Shown: piece after piece, positions 7,266-15,982 of the stretch | Numbering within the stretch: the stretch's first letter is position 1 | Layout: each line of letters opens with the position of its first letter | Assembly: GCF_016775155.1 (NCBI RefSeq) | Contig: NZ_JAEUGD010000067.1 | Location: 357,622-421,621, forward strand | Length of the DNA stretch: 64,000 nt | Source of the DNA: Fulvivirga marina | Lineage (GTDB): Bacteria > Bacteroidota > Bacteroidia > Cytophagales > Cyclobacteriaceae | Direction of reading: 5' to 3' | Translations under genes and position numbers: made by a program | Notes under the pieces: model-generated | The model's database searches: none | Told to the model about the DNA's origin: nothing | What the model saw: the letters and a program-made list of their open reading frames with translations, nothing else

Positions 7266-10200
7266 TTATTTACAATATTGACCGATAAAATATGAAGCTT
7301 TTTTGTCACCAAGTTCCACTGCTTTCCTCCAACTCTCACAAGCTTCTCCACCCCGCTCTAATTGATACAAAATATTACCTTTTACTTTATGGTAAGATGC
7401 CTCAGTACCATTTAGCTCAATTGCCTTATTAATAGCCTCCAAAGCTCCTCCCACATTGCCGGAAGACACGGTAACGTTAGCAAGATGGTAGTGTGCCCCG
7501 GCATCTTCCGGAGTAAGTTCTATAACCTTTTTGTAATCACTAATGGCTCCCTCGTAGTTTTCTGCCTCCTCTTTTAAGTATGCCCTATTGTAATATGCAT
7601 CTGCATTACTCGGGTCTTTCGCTATAACATCATCGAGGTCATTAGATGCCGCACGTAGATTTCCTAAATAAAGATTGGCCCTTGCCCTATCCATATAAAC
7701 CGAAGCATCCTTTTTGCCTGCATTCAATGCGTTTTGCAAATCAGATATAGCCGCCTCATAGTCTTGAGTTTCCATCAATGTTCTTGCTCGGTGCTGGTAA
7801 GTTTCTCCACTCTTGTTACCCGCTTCAATGGTTTTGTCAAAAAAGGACAGTGCTCTCACATATTCTTCCATGTGGTAATATGATTCTGCCAGATAAAAAA
7901 TAGCCTCTCCATCAGGCTTTTCCTCCAGTTTTTCATATCTGGAAAGATCTTTTGCTGCAGTTTCGTACCTTTCCATTATAAAATAGACCTTACCCCTATT
8001 TTCATAAGCTCTGGAGTAGTTTCCATCAATCTCAATAGCTTTAGTATAACTCTCAATGGCCTGATCCAGGTTTTCAGATAATTGATGAGCTTTACCTTTG
8101 TTATTATAAATGATTGGATTCTTTACCCCTTTGACAATAGCCTCATCATAATCTTTAATGGCGCTTTCGTAATTTTTTAATCGAAACTTGGCGTTTCCCC
8201 GATGGAAATATGCCGAACCATAATCACTTCTGACACTTATGGCTTTATTAAGTGCAGAAATCGCCCCCTCAAAGTCATTCATCTCATAAAGTGAATGTCC
8301 GAGGTTATGAAATACTTCCGCACCAGAAGCTCCCAATTCCACAGCTTTTTTTAGATCCGTAGTTGCTGCCTGATACTTTTCAAGCTTATATTCAGCAGCC
8401 CCTTTGTTTGCATAGGTCTGTGCATCTTCCATTCCCATCTGGACGGCTTTTTCCAGGTTGGGCAGTGCTTTTTCATAGTCTCCCTTATAGTATTGAGCAT
8501 TACCTACCCCATAATAAAGCAATTTATCATTTATACCTAAAGAGCGTGCCTTATCCAAGGCAGTAAGTGCCCCTTCGTAGTCTTTAGTCCGAAACTTTGA
8601 TACCCCTAGATAAAGGTACTCTTCCTTACCTCCCTGGCCAGCATCTATAATTTTATTCAAATCAGCGATAGCTCCTTCATAATCTTGAGAAAGGTATTTA
8701 GCAGTACCTCTATTGAGCAGAGCCACATTATAACCTGGCTTAACCTGAAGGGCTTTATCAAAATCGCCAATAGCCTCAGACAATTTATTGATCAGCATTT
8801 TTGCTTTACCTCGGTTATTATAAACAAGCTCATCATTAGCTCCCAATGTTATAGCCTGATCGTAACTCTTGATAGCCTGACCAAATTGCTCAAGTCTGAA
8901 CTGTGCGTTACCAAGGTTGTAATAAACCTCTTTATCCTTGGAGCCCTTGGATACGGATTTTTGCAAACTACCAGCAGCCTCACTATAACTCTTCAACTCA
9001 TACAGTGAAATACCTATCTTCGCATACACATCAGCATTTGCTACACCTGACTTTTCCACACGACCCAAGTCATCTACTGCCCCCTGATAATTTTTTAAAT
9101 TATATTTAGCAAAACCTCTTTTTTCATATATCTCATCAGATTTTTCACCCAACTCTTCTGCCATATCCAAGTAGCTGACAGTTTTCTTATAATCACCCTG
9201 ATCATAACTTAACAATCCGCTATACACATATACATGAGCATCTTTTATTCCTTCCTGAATAGCCTTGTCTAGGTACTTTTGTGCATCTTGCTTATTTCCC
9301 GTTTCATAGTAGGCAAGCCCTAGCATTTTAACTACTCCTTTATTTGGCCCTGAGGCCTCTTTTGCTTTTTCCAGATCAGCAATGGCGCCAGAATAATTCT
9401 TAAGCTCAAACCTGGCCGTCCCACGATTGAGCAGACCCTTCCCATAATCAGGTTTAAGGGCTATGGCTTTATCAAAATCATCAACAGCTCCCTGATAGTT
9501 TTTGAGTAGAAGCTTAGCTTTACCTCTATTATTCAACACTATATGGTCATCAGCTTTAATGTCAACAGCTTTATCGTATGCACCAATTGCATTTTCAAAT
9601 TCGTTACGAGAGTAATATATATCTCCTAATGATTTAAAAGTTTCATAATCCGCAACTCCCAGAGATTCAGCCTTTTTAAAATCGTCAAATGCACCCTGCA
9701 CATTACTGATTGAATACCTTGCGGCTCCCCGATATTTATAAAGCTCATTATTTTTAATTCCGCCATCCAATGCTTTGGTGATATACTCTTCAGCTTTGCC
9801 ATAGCTTGTATTTTCGTAAGCAGAAACACCTAGCATCTCATAAACTTCCGGGGTAGCGTGTCCGGCAGCTTCAGCTTTTTGTAGATAAGAATAAGCTTCT
9901 TTATTTCCCCCTGTTTCATAGAGGGCCATACCAAGCTTCAGGTTTAAGTCATCGCCTGTAGCCCCTCTCTGGATGGCTGACTTCAGTTCAGTAACTGCAC
10001 CCTGAAAATCCCCACTATTGAAACGAGCAACACCTATCTTTTCATAAACAGTAGCATCAGAGCTTCCTGATTTTTTGATAGCCTCATAATCTGTAATCGC
10101 TCCCGACCAGTCCTCAGCTGCAAACTTTGCTTCAGCACGGTTTTCCAAAGCTTTACTATAATCATTCTGTAAAGCAAGTGCTTTATCAAAATCAACAATT

Positions 10201-12176
10201 GCTTCATTGTATTTCTTAAGGTTAAACTTGGCTTTACCTCTATTGTTAAATACTACGGCATCAGAAGCTTCTATAGCAACGGCCTTGTCATAACTGGCAA
10301 TAGCATTTGCAAATTCATCTTTTTTAAATTGCAGGTTACCCAAGTAGTGGTATGCATTATAGTCTTTTATCCCTTTGGATACGGCTTGCTGTAAATCCGA
10401 CAAAGCTCCATCATCATTTTTCAATTCGTACCTTGCCAAACCTCTGTACAAATAGCTGTTGTCACCGGCACTACTCTTACTTATGGCATCTGACAATGTG
10501 GATTCTGCAGCCGCATAATTTTTATTAAGAAAATATGCTTCACCTAATTTGGTAGTCAGGTCAGCTGCCTCTACACCTGCACGCTGAGCCTGCTCATAAT
10601 AAAGGGCCGACTTCTTATAGTCTTCCTTGGCAAACCATGCATTCCCCAGATAATAAGTTAGCTCTTGGCTCTTGCTTCCCCGCTGGACCGCACTCTCTAA
10701 GTCCTTGATAGCTTCGTCATATTTATTTTGCTTGTAAAGGGCAATACCTCTTCTAGCAAAACTTTCATCAGTTACTTTACCCGATTTTATCAATACATCA
10801 TAATCATTTACAGCTTCCTGCCATTTCTCTAGTTTAAATTGGACCTCTGCCCTGTTTTCAAGTGCCTTGTCGTAATCCGCCTTAAGTGTTAGCGCCTTAT
10901 TATAATCTTTCAGTGCCTCCGCATACTTGTCAAGGTTAAATTTTGATTTACCCCGGTTGTTAAAAACGACCGGATCAGTCGCTTCAAGTTCTATAGCCTT
11001 GTCGTAGCTGACCTCAGCCAGATGGTACTCCTCTTGTTTAAACTGTAAATTACCTAGGTAGAAGAAGGCATTGTAATTCTTTTGTCCTTTATCTATAGCC
11101 TGCTTAAGATCTTGGTATGCACCATTATCATCTTTCAACTCATATCTCGCCAGCCCACGATACAGATAATTAGCAGGAGCGTTTTCACCCTTGTTAATAG
11201 CATTGTCAAAAACAGTTTCTGCCGCCGAATAATTATTGCTGAAAAAGTACGCCTGTCCAAGTTTCGTATTTAAATCACTGGCCTCTGCATTGGCCCTCTG
11301 GGCCTGCTCGTAGTATAGTGCTGCTTTTTTATAGTCTTTTTTGCCAAAAGAAATATTCCCAAGGTAATAGGTCAATTCCGGTATTTTACTACCTCTTTTA
11401 ACTGCACTTTCCAGGTCCTTGGCAGCCTCATCATTGTTCTTCAGTTGATATAAGGCTATGCCTCTTCTTGCAAAGTTTTCATCGGTTACCTTACCTGATT
11501 TAATAAGTGCATCGTAATCATCTGCGGTTTCCCTCCATTTCTTCAACTCAAAATAAGCTTCGGCACGGTTCTCCAAAGCTTTATCATACTTGCTATCAAC
11601 GGCAAGTGCTTTATTGTAATCCTGAACAGCTGCATCATAACTCTTCAAGGTAAATCTTGCCTTGCCTCTGTTATTAAAAAGTGTGGCATCCCGATACCCT
11701 GCACCCTCTGCTTGGTCATAGTATTTAATAGCATCTTGGTAGCTATCCATTCTATACTTGGCATTACCCAGATTAAATAAGCCTTCAGGGTTTTTAAAAC
11801 CCATATTAACGGCTTTCTCCAGATCACCAGCAGCACCTTGATAGTCTTTTTGCTCATATTTTGTCAGTCCACGATACCCATATAATTCCGGGCTGTCAAC
11901 ACGCGCTTTAACAGCATCATCAAAGTCATCAGCAGCCTTGCTGAAATCCTTCATTTGGTAATAAGCCATACCTCGTTTCACATACACCTCATCATTACCA
12001 AATTTCGAATTGATGAGTTGCGAATAATCCAGTATAGCACTTCTAAAGTCTCCACTTTCAAGCTTTTCATTAGCTCTGGCGTAGGTCTTCTCGAGAGCCT
12101 CATCCCCCTGAGCCAACATAATAGTCGTAATCAGACAAAAAAATACCGTAGAGAGTATGTAAACATGTTTATTCAT
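7266..12176 (-). CDS. giant exported tetratricopeptide-repeat (TPR) protein
   Basis: The 1636-residue protein has a signal peptide (MNKHVYILSTVFFCLITTIMLAQ) and then almost nothing but 34-residue TPR units, about 46-47 in all. The TPR pattern (W/L-G-Y-A-F-A-P positions) is clear in, for example, VFNNRGKAKFNLKKY and ALENRAEVQFKLEKW. TPR arrays form superhelical scaffolds that bind proteins or peptides. No enzymatic or membrane domain is present; the C-terminus ends shortly after a last repeat (YFIGQYCK). The protein is presumably periplasmic or surface-exposed. Its internal order is unusual: five consecutive units of exactly 238 residues (7 TPRs), described under the repeat entry. It has its own terminator and no functional partner next to it, so a scaffold role is inferred from the fold alone. 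Confidence 0.92.
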   Translation of the reverse strand: MNKHVYILSTVFFCLITTIMLAQGDEALEKTYARANEKLESGDFRSAILDYSQLINSKFGNDEVYVKRGMAYYQMKDFSKAADDFDDAVKARVDSPELYGYRGLTKYEQKDYQGAAGDLEKAVNMGFKNPEGLFNLGNAKYRMDSYQDAIKYYDQAEGAGYRDATLFNNRGKARFTLKSYDAAVQDYNKALAVDSKYDKALENRAEAYFELKKWRETADDYDALIKSGKVTDENFARRGIALYQLKNNDEAAKDLESAVKRGSKIPELTYYLGNISFGKKDYKKAALYYEQAQRANAEASDLNTKLGQAYFFSNNYSAAETVFDNAINKGENAPANYLYRGLARYELKDDNGAYQDLKQAIDKGQKNYNAFFYLGNLQFKQEEYHLAEVSYDKAIELEATDPVVFNNRGKSKFNLDKYAEALKDYNKALTLKADYDKALENRAEVQFKLEKWQEAVNDYDVLIKSGKVTDESFARRGIALYKQNKYDEAIKDLESAVQRGSKSQELTYYLGNAWFAKEDYKKSALYYEQAQRAGVEAADLTTKLGEAYFLNKNYAAAESTLSDAISKSSAGDNSYLYRGLARYELKNDDGALSDLQQAVSKGIKDYNAYHYLGNLQFKKDEFANAIASYDKAVAIEASDAVVFNNRGKAKFNLKKYNEAIVDFDKALALQNDYSKALENRAEAKFAAEDWSGAITDYEAIKKSGSSDATVYEKIGVARFNSGDFQGAVTELKSAIQRGATGDDLNLKLGMALYETGGNKEAYSYLQKAEAAGHATPEVYEMLGVSAYENTSYGKAEEYITKALDGGIKNNELYKYRGAARYSISNVQGAFDDFKKAESLGVADYETFKSLGDIYYSRNEFENAIGAYDKAVDIKADDHIVLNNRGKAKLLLKNYQGAVDDFDKAIALKPDYGKGLLNRGTARFELKNYSGAIADLEKAKEASGPNKGVVKMLGLAYYETGNKQDAQKYLDKAIQEGIKDAHVYVYSGLLSYDQGDYKKTVSYLDMAEELGEKSDEIYEKRGFAKYNLKNYQGAVDDLGRVEKSGVANADVYAKIGISLYELKSYSEAAGSLQKSVSKGSKDKEVYYNLGNAQFRLEQFGQAIKSYDQAITLGANDELVYNNRGKAKMLINKLSEAIGDFDKALQVKPGYNVALLNRGTAKYLSQDYEGAIADLNKIIDAGQGGKEEYLYLGVSKFRTKDYEGALTALDKARSLGINDKLLYYGVGNAQYYKGDYEKALPNLEKAVQMGMEDAQTYANKGAAEYKLEKYQAATTDLKKAVELGASGAEVFHNLGHSLYEMNDFEGAISALNKAISVRSDYGSAYFHRGNAKFRLKNYESAIKDYDEAIVKGVKNPIIYNNKGKAHQLSENLDQAIESYTKAIEIDGNYSRAYENRGKVYFIMERYETAAKDLSRYEKLEEKPDGEAIFYLAESYYHMEEYVRALSFFDKTIEAGNKSGETYQHRARTLMETQDYEAAISDLQNALNAGKKDASVYMDRARANLYLGNLRAASNDLDDVIAKDPSNADAYYNRAYLKEEAENYEGAISDYKKVIELTPEDAGAHYHLANVTVSSGNVGGALEAINKAIELNGTEASYHKVKGNILYQLERGGEACESWRKAVELGDKKASYFIGQYCK
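8010..11579 (-). repeat. five tandem 714-bp (238-residue, 7-TPR) super-repeats inside the TPR gene
   Basis: Five consecutive units, each exactly 238 residues with no net insertion or deletion, occupy 10866-11579 (A), 10152-10865 (B), 9438-10151 (C), 8724-9437 (D) and 8010-8723 (E). Each starts at ALENRA, GLLNRG, ALLNRG or a similar motif and carries NNRGK or NNKGK at unit positions 207-211. Units A and B are the closest pair, about 158 of 238 residues identical by hand count. Residues 1-199 align in register with positions 40-238 of a further unit, and 1390-1636 form a diverged last unit. Confidence 0.85.
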
Positions 12177-12490
12177 ATGCTTTTCAAAAAATTGGCGGAT
12201 AGTAAAGTTATTAAAATACGGCTTTAAACGATATCAATTTACAAAAATCATCATTAAAAGCATTGACTGACAGTATGGCCTTTACTCACAATAAACTCTA
12301 TAATGGGCGGCATTAATCTCATTACTGTCGATCATATTGACGTGTACCTGTTCAGTTTGAAACAAAATCAGAGTTATTCAATGAATCCACCCCTGTTTCT
12401 GAAATACATTTCACTACCTTGAGATTTTATAACAAGCAAAAGGCCATTTCCCGAGGAAATGGCCTTTATGTTACAGACAATTTTATTTCC
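12177..12490. other. intergenic region upstream of the TPR gene
   Basis: This 314-bp region holds the 5' region of the TPR gene and, at its right end, the terminator of the LamG-like lipoprotein gene. I see no other gene or clear promoter box in it. Confidence 0.6.
12439..12467 (-). terminator. terminator after the LamG-like lipoprotein gene
   Basis: A perfect 13-bp stem (AAAGGCCATTTCC with its complement) closes on a 3-nt loop and continues into TTTTG on the minus strand, 24 bp past the stop codon at 12491. Confidence 0.8.
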
Positions 12491-13279
12491 TTATTTGGTT
12501 TGAGCCGATGCTGATTTAAGATCATATAGAGCACTTACCTCTTCTGGAGTAATAACTCTGTTGAAAATGTACACTCCATCAACGGTTCCCTTCAAATCAT
12601 AATCCTCTTCACACCAGTTTGAGTGACCAATATAGTTTTGATTACGCACCACATTAGCAACAGGGTGCCCATTAGCTTTCTCTGCTACCAACATACCATT
12701 TACAAAAATCTTCATTTCTCCGCTTGGACTAATGGTTGCCGCATATAACTGGGTCACCCCATCAACTATAGCATCACGAGCTATTAGCCTACCTTTCTCC
12801 CGATTAGTCAAAGAATCAGAATCAATCCAACTGGTTAATACCAAGTCAGTGGAGCGAGCCAGGCGAGATAGGGTAATATTCATCCCACCATGTTCTCCCC
12901 AGCCATTACCAAAATCAATAATTCTTTCATAATATCGAGCTTTATCCTTAAACTCTACCCAGGCAGCTATTGCAAAACCATTGCTCCAAATAGATTCAAG
13001 TGTATCTAATTTAACATAATCACCGCCGGGCATTCCGCACCCATTATTTTCATCGGTAAGATTAAATGTATACCTTGTTCCCATAATTTCAGGATCCCCA
13101 ACAACATCAAATGAAATTCTAGTAGAATCAGAGGAAGTTGCAAAACTTAGTGAGGGAATCGGCGGATCAACTACTTCTTCGGGGTCAATAGATGGGTCAT
13201 CTTCTTCTGAACAACCAGCAATCGCAATTGCCAGTGCCAGGTATAATATCCTGAGTACATAAATAGATGGTTTCATCAT
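12491..13279 (-). CDS. lipoprotein with a LamG-like (concanavalin A-like) domain
   Basis: The 262-residue protein starts with a lipoprotein signal ending in the lipobox IAGC (Cys23), followed by an acidic linker (SEEDDPSIDPEEVVDPP). The rest resembles LamG-like jelly-roll domains of the LamG_3 type: IWSNGFAIAAWVEFKD, RIIDFGNGWGEHGG, then the conserved MKIFVNGMLVAEK and YIGHSNWCEEDYDLKGTVDGVYIFNRVITPEEVSALYDL near the end. Such domains bind carbohydrate or protein ligands at the cell surface. No catalytic residues of a glycoside hydrolase are recognisable. It is a single-gene unit with its own terminator. The binding partner is unknown. Confidence 0.82.
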   Translation of the reverse strand: MMKPSIYVLRILYLALAIAIAGCSEEDDPSIDPEEVVDPPIPSLSFATSSDSTRISFDVVGDPEIMGTRYTFNLTDENNGCGMPGGDYVKLDTLESIWSNGFAIAAWVEFKDKARYYERIIDFGNGWGEHGGMNITLSRLARSTDLVLTSWIDSDSLTNREKGRLIARDAIVDGVTQLYAATISPSGEMKIFVNGMLVAEKANGHPVANVVRNQNYIGHSNWCEEDYDLKGTVDGVYIFNRVITPEEVSALYDLKSASAQTK

Positions 13280-13838
13280 AATAACAGTTTAAGTGAGTTA
13301 CAACATATACTAGACTTAAGGCAACTTTCGCACCTAAACTCACCTATTAAATTTTGAAACCTGTTTAGTTGATATAGCACTATCAACTCAATAACCCAAA
13401 TCAGAGAAGATTAATTCACTTATTTTTTAATTAATTAAAAGAAAACCACTATAAGGTTAACTGATCCTTCCAATATATTACAATAAACTGAAACCTGCCT
13501 GTTAACAATGGAACAGGGCAAACCACTTTCCTTGCAAATGTTTGATTAATCAACAGTTTGGGGAATAGAATAACCTCAAAAAGGGTATGCCAAGAATATA
13601 TAGGAAAATGATAGTCAACCCAAGTCAAGAACTTCTCTTTTCAACAAAGCCATGACATCCGATTCTTATAATTGCCCTTGTAAGCCTGAGATATTGGCTC
13701 TTGGTTAGCAGTTAGCTGAAAATATAAAAAAGAAAGGGACTGTATCAAAGGTCAAGTAACTTAAGCACTTGTCAATAGTCGGCAGACATGACACTTGCCC
13801 TGACCTCTGAACAGTCCCTTTCGGGTGATAGTCTTAAA
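13280..13838. other. 559-bp intergenic region with two hairpins and no recognisable gene
   Basis: The region lies upstream of the LamG-like lipoprotein and downstream of lpdA, both on the minus strand. It contains a small hairpin (13368-13387, GTTGATA/TATCAAC with a 6-nt loop) and the long imperfect hairpin at 13732-13822. I see no open frame with coding character and no tRNA. Its length is unusual for this gene-dense window, so a small RNA is possible but unsupported. Confidence 0.5.
13726..13822 (-). terminator. long imperfect hairpin plus T-run after lpdA
   Basis: GAAAGGGACTGT at 13732-13743 pairs perfectly with ACAGTCCCTTTC at 13811-13822. Pairing continues inward with one bulge and one mismatch (TCAAAGGTCA with TGACCTCTGA), giving a stem of about 22 bp enclosing about 46 nt. 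On the minus strand the stem is followed by TTTTTT, as in a Rho-independent terminator, and it starts 17 bp past the lpdA stop. The stem is much longer than needed for a terminator. Confidence 0.65.
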
Positions 13839-15233
13839 TTATATGTGGATCACTTCATCATAAGCCGCTGCTGCTGCTTCCATCACTGCCTCTGACATAG
13901 TAGGGTGAGGGTGTACCGCTTTTATGATTTCATGACCAGTTGTTTCCAGTTTTCTAACAGCAACGATCTCCGCTATCATTTCAGTAACGTTAGCACCGAT
14001 CATATGCGCTCCAAGCAATTCACCATATTTAGCATCAAAGATAAGTTTCACAAAACCATCTTTAGCTCCAGCCGCACTAGCTTTACCTGATGCTGAGAAT
14101 GGGAATTTACCTACTTTAAGTTCATAACCTGCTTCTTTTGCTGCTGCCTCCGTATATCCAACAGATGCAATTTCAGGGCTACAATAAGTACATCCGGGAA
14201 TGTTGTTATAATCAAGTGGTTGAGGATTTTCTCCTGCTATTTTCTCTACGCAAATAATACCTTCTGCCGAAGCTACGTGAGCCAGTGCCGGACCGTGAAC
14301 TATATCACCGATAGCATACACTCCAGGTATATTGGTCTTATAGTAATCGTCAACAATCACTTTTCCTTTATCTGTAGCTACACCTATATCTTCAAGACCA
14401 ATACCTTCAAGGTTAGTAGAGATACCTACCGCCGACAGCACGACATCACAGTCAATTGTTTCATCACCTTTTTTGGTCTTCACAGTAACTTTACAGCCTG
14501 TGCCTTTGGTATCCACATTGGTAACTTCTGAGCTGGTCATCACTTTCATACCTGCTTTTTTGAAATTTCTCTCAAGTGCCTTAGAAACTTCCTCGTCTTC
14601 AACAGGAACAAGCCTTGGCATGAACTCAACAATAGTTACCTCAGTACCTATGGTATTGTAGAAGTATGCAAACTCAACGCCGATGGCTCCTGACCCCACG
14701 ATAACCATTTTCTTAGGCGCTTTATCAAGAACCAGAGCTTCTCTGTAACCTATGATCTTCTTGCCGTCTATTGGCAGGTTAGGCAATTGTCTTGAACGAC
14801 CACCTGTTGCAACTATAATATGATCAGCACTATAGATCTCAGTTTTTCCATCCTCAGTTGCAACTTCTATTTTCTTCCCAGCTTTTAGCTTACCAAAGCC
14901 CATAATAGCATCGATCTTGTTCTTCTTAAATAAGAACTGAATACCCTTACTCATACCTTCGGCAACTCCACGGCTTCTCTTAACCATGCCATCCAGGTCA
15001 GCCTTAGCATCTTTTACGCTAATTCCATAATCAGCAGCATGTGATATGTATTCAAAAACATTAGCACTTTTTAATAAAGCCTTGGTAGGAATACACCCCC
15101 AGTTAAGACATATTCCACCTAAAGATTCCTTTTCTACAACCCCTACTTTTAATCCCAACTGAGCAGCACGAATAGCGGCAACATAACCGCCAGGTCCACT
15201 ACCTAATACTAAAAGATCATATTTCTTTGACAT
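13839..15233 (-). CDS. lpdA: dihydrolipoyl dehydrogenase (E3), stand-alone copy
   Basis: The 464-residue flavoprotein reoxidises dihydrolipoamide in 2-oxoacid dehydrogenase complexes, passing electrons to NAD+. Seen in order: the FAD-binding GSGPGGYVAAIRAAQLG (about 11-27), the redox disulfide in GGICLNWGCIPTK (39-51), the NAD-binding GSGAIGVEFAYFY, the second FAD motif YAIGDIVHG, and the catalytic HPHPTMSE near the C-terminus. It is one of two E3 genes here; the other sits in the odh operon. The CLNWGCIPTK variant and lone position suggest service to pyruvate or branched-chain dehydrogenase complexes encoded elsewhere. A -7 box lies about 41 bp upstream and a strong hairpin follows the gene. 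Confidence 0.95.
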   Translation of the reverse strand: MSKKYDLLVLGSGPGGYVAAIRAAQLGLKVGVVEKESLGGICLNWGCIPTKALLKSANVFEYISHAADYGISVKDAKADLDGMVKRSRGVAEGMSKGIQFLFKKNKIDAIMGFGKLKAGKKIEVATEDGKTEIYSADHIIVATGGRSRQLPNLPIDGKKIIGYREALVLDKAPKKMVIVGSGAIGVEFAYFYNTIGTEVTIVEFMPRLVPVEDEEVSKALERNFKKAGMKVMTSSEVTNVDTKGTGCKVTVKTKKGDETIDCDVVLSAVGISTNLEGIGLEDIGVATDKGKVIVDDYYKTNIPGVYAIGDIVHGPALAHVASAEGIICVEKIAGENPQPLDYNNIPGCTYCSPEIASVGYTEAAAKEAGYELKVGKFPFSASGKASAAGAKDGFVKLIFDAKYGELLGAHMIGANVTEMIAEIVAVRKLETTGHEIIKAVHPHPTMSEAVMEAAAAAYDEVIHI

Positions 15234-15273
15234 GTTATAATGTGTTTTAATTTCCTGTTTAATCGTGGGATTG

Positions 15274-15304
15274 CAAATTTAAGCGAAATGGTCTTAGAAA
15301 AAAA
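15274..15304 (-). promoter_or_regulatory. promoter of lpdA (TTTT-N19-TAAATTTG)
   Basis: On the minus strand TAAATTTG (15274-15281) matches TAnnTTTG and is preceded, after 19 bp, by TTTT in the -33 position (three of four bases). It lies about 41 bp before the lpdA start and is followed by CAATCC. Confidence 0.6.
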
Positions 15305-15500
15305 TTTGCCTTCTGCATAGCTGGCACAATCAGCGACACATACACACATCAATTTGTAGAGAAATACAACAGTCAAACCTTATACCTACAATTAGAATTA
15401 TTTTAATTCATTGATAATCAGCCAATTAAATCCTAATGGGGGTTTTGGCATAGTTCTCTCTTTTTTCATGTATAAATGATGTTTAACCAAAACGATTATA

Positions 15501-15836
15501 ATGATGAAGATGACTAAAATATTCATAGCCGCATTTACTCTTACTTTTACTGCCCTTGTTTCTTCTTATGCAAACACCACTCAAATAAAATCAGATGATG
15601 AGATTGTTTTGAAGATGGATCCAAAAAAAACTGAAATAAGACCCTCAGAACTTCCTTCACCCGTTAAAGATGTTATTTTGAATAGCGAATTTGCTAAGTG
15701 GAACGTTGCCAAGGTTTATAAAATCACCTATTCGGAGAATAAAGAAAAGGTAGAGTATGAAGTTCATTTTTCTAATGATAAAAAGGAAAAGCAAATAAAG
15801 GTTTACAATAAAGAAGGAGCGCTGATTGATGGCTAA
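15501..15836 (+). CDS. small secreted PepSY-like protein
   Basis: The 111-residue protein has a signal peptide (MMKMTKIFIAAFTLTFTALVSSYA) and a mature domain of about 85 residues. The pattern ELPSPVKDVILNSEF, WNVAKVYKITYSENKEKVEYEVHF, then KQIKVYNKEGALIDG is that of PepSY-like (beta-lactamase-inhibitor-like) proteins common in Bacteroidota periplasms. Those domains are thought to bind or inhibit proteins, but no function is established for this type. It is a single gene with its own strong terminator and stands just before an NtrC-type regulator gene. Confidence 0.75.
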   Translation: MMKMTKIFIAAFTLTFTALVSSYANTTQIKSDDEIVLKMDPKKTEIRPSELPSPVKDVILNSEFAKWNVAKVYKITYSENKEKVEYEVHFSNDKKEKQIKVYNKEGALIDG

Positions 15837-15884
15837 CAGGATAGGTTAGTCTTTCAACAGCTAATAGCACTTCTTTAACTCCCG

Positions 15885-15918
15885 AAAGGCCCGCTTCAAC
15901 AAGTGGGCCTTTATTTTT
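15885..15918 (+). terminator. terminator after the PepSY-like gene
   Basis: A 12-bp stem (AAAGGCCCGCTT with AAGTGGGCCTTT, one G-U pair) and a 4-nt loop are followed by ATTTTTG. Confidence 0.85.
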
Positions 15919-15982
15919 GTTAGCTTAAAGATCACATTTGCTTTAACAAAACGTTAAAGGATTAACCAAGTAAAGGATAATA

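Noticed and set aside
13280-13731. The long gap before lpdA was examined for a tRNA, small gene, riboswitch or CRISPR.
   Set aside because: No cloverleaf, repeat array, conserved riboswitch core or coding-like frame was found; only a 7-bp hairpin at 13368-13387.
15440-15475. A TTGGCATAG...TCTC stretch resembling a sigma-54 -24/-12 promoter before the PepSY-like gene, near an NtrC-type regulator.
   Set aside because: The -24 GG is present but the -12 GC dinucleotide is absent at the required spacing.
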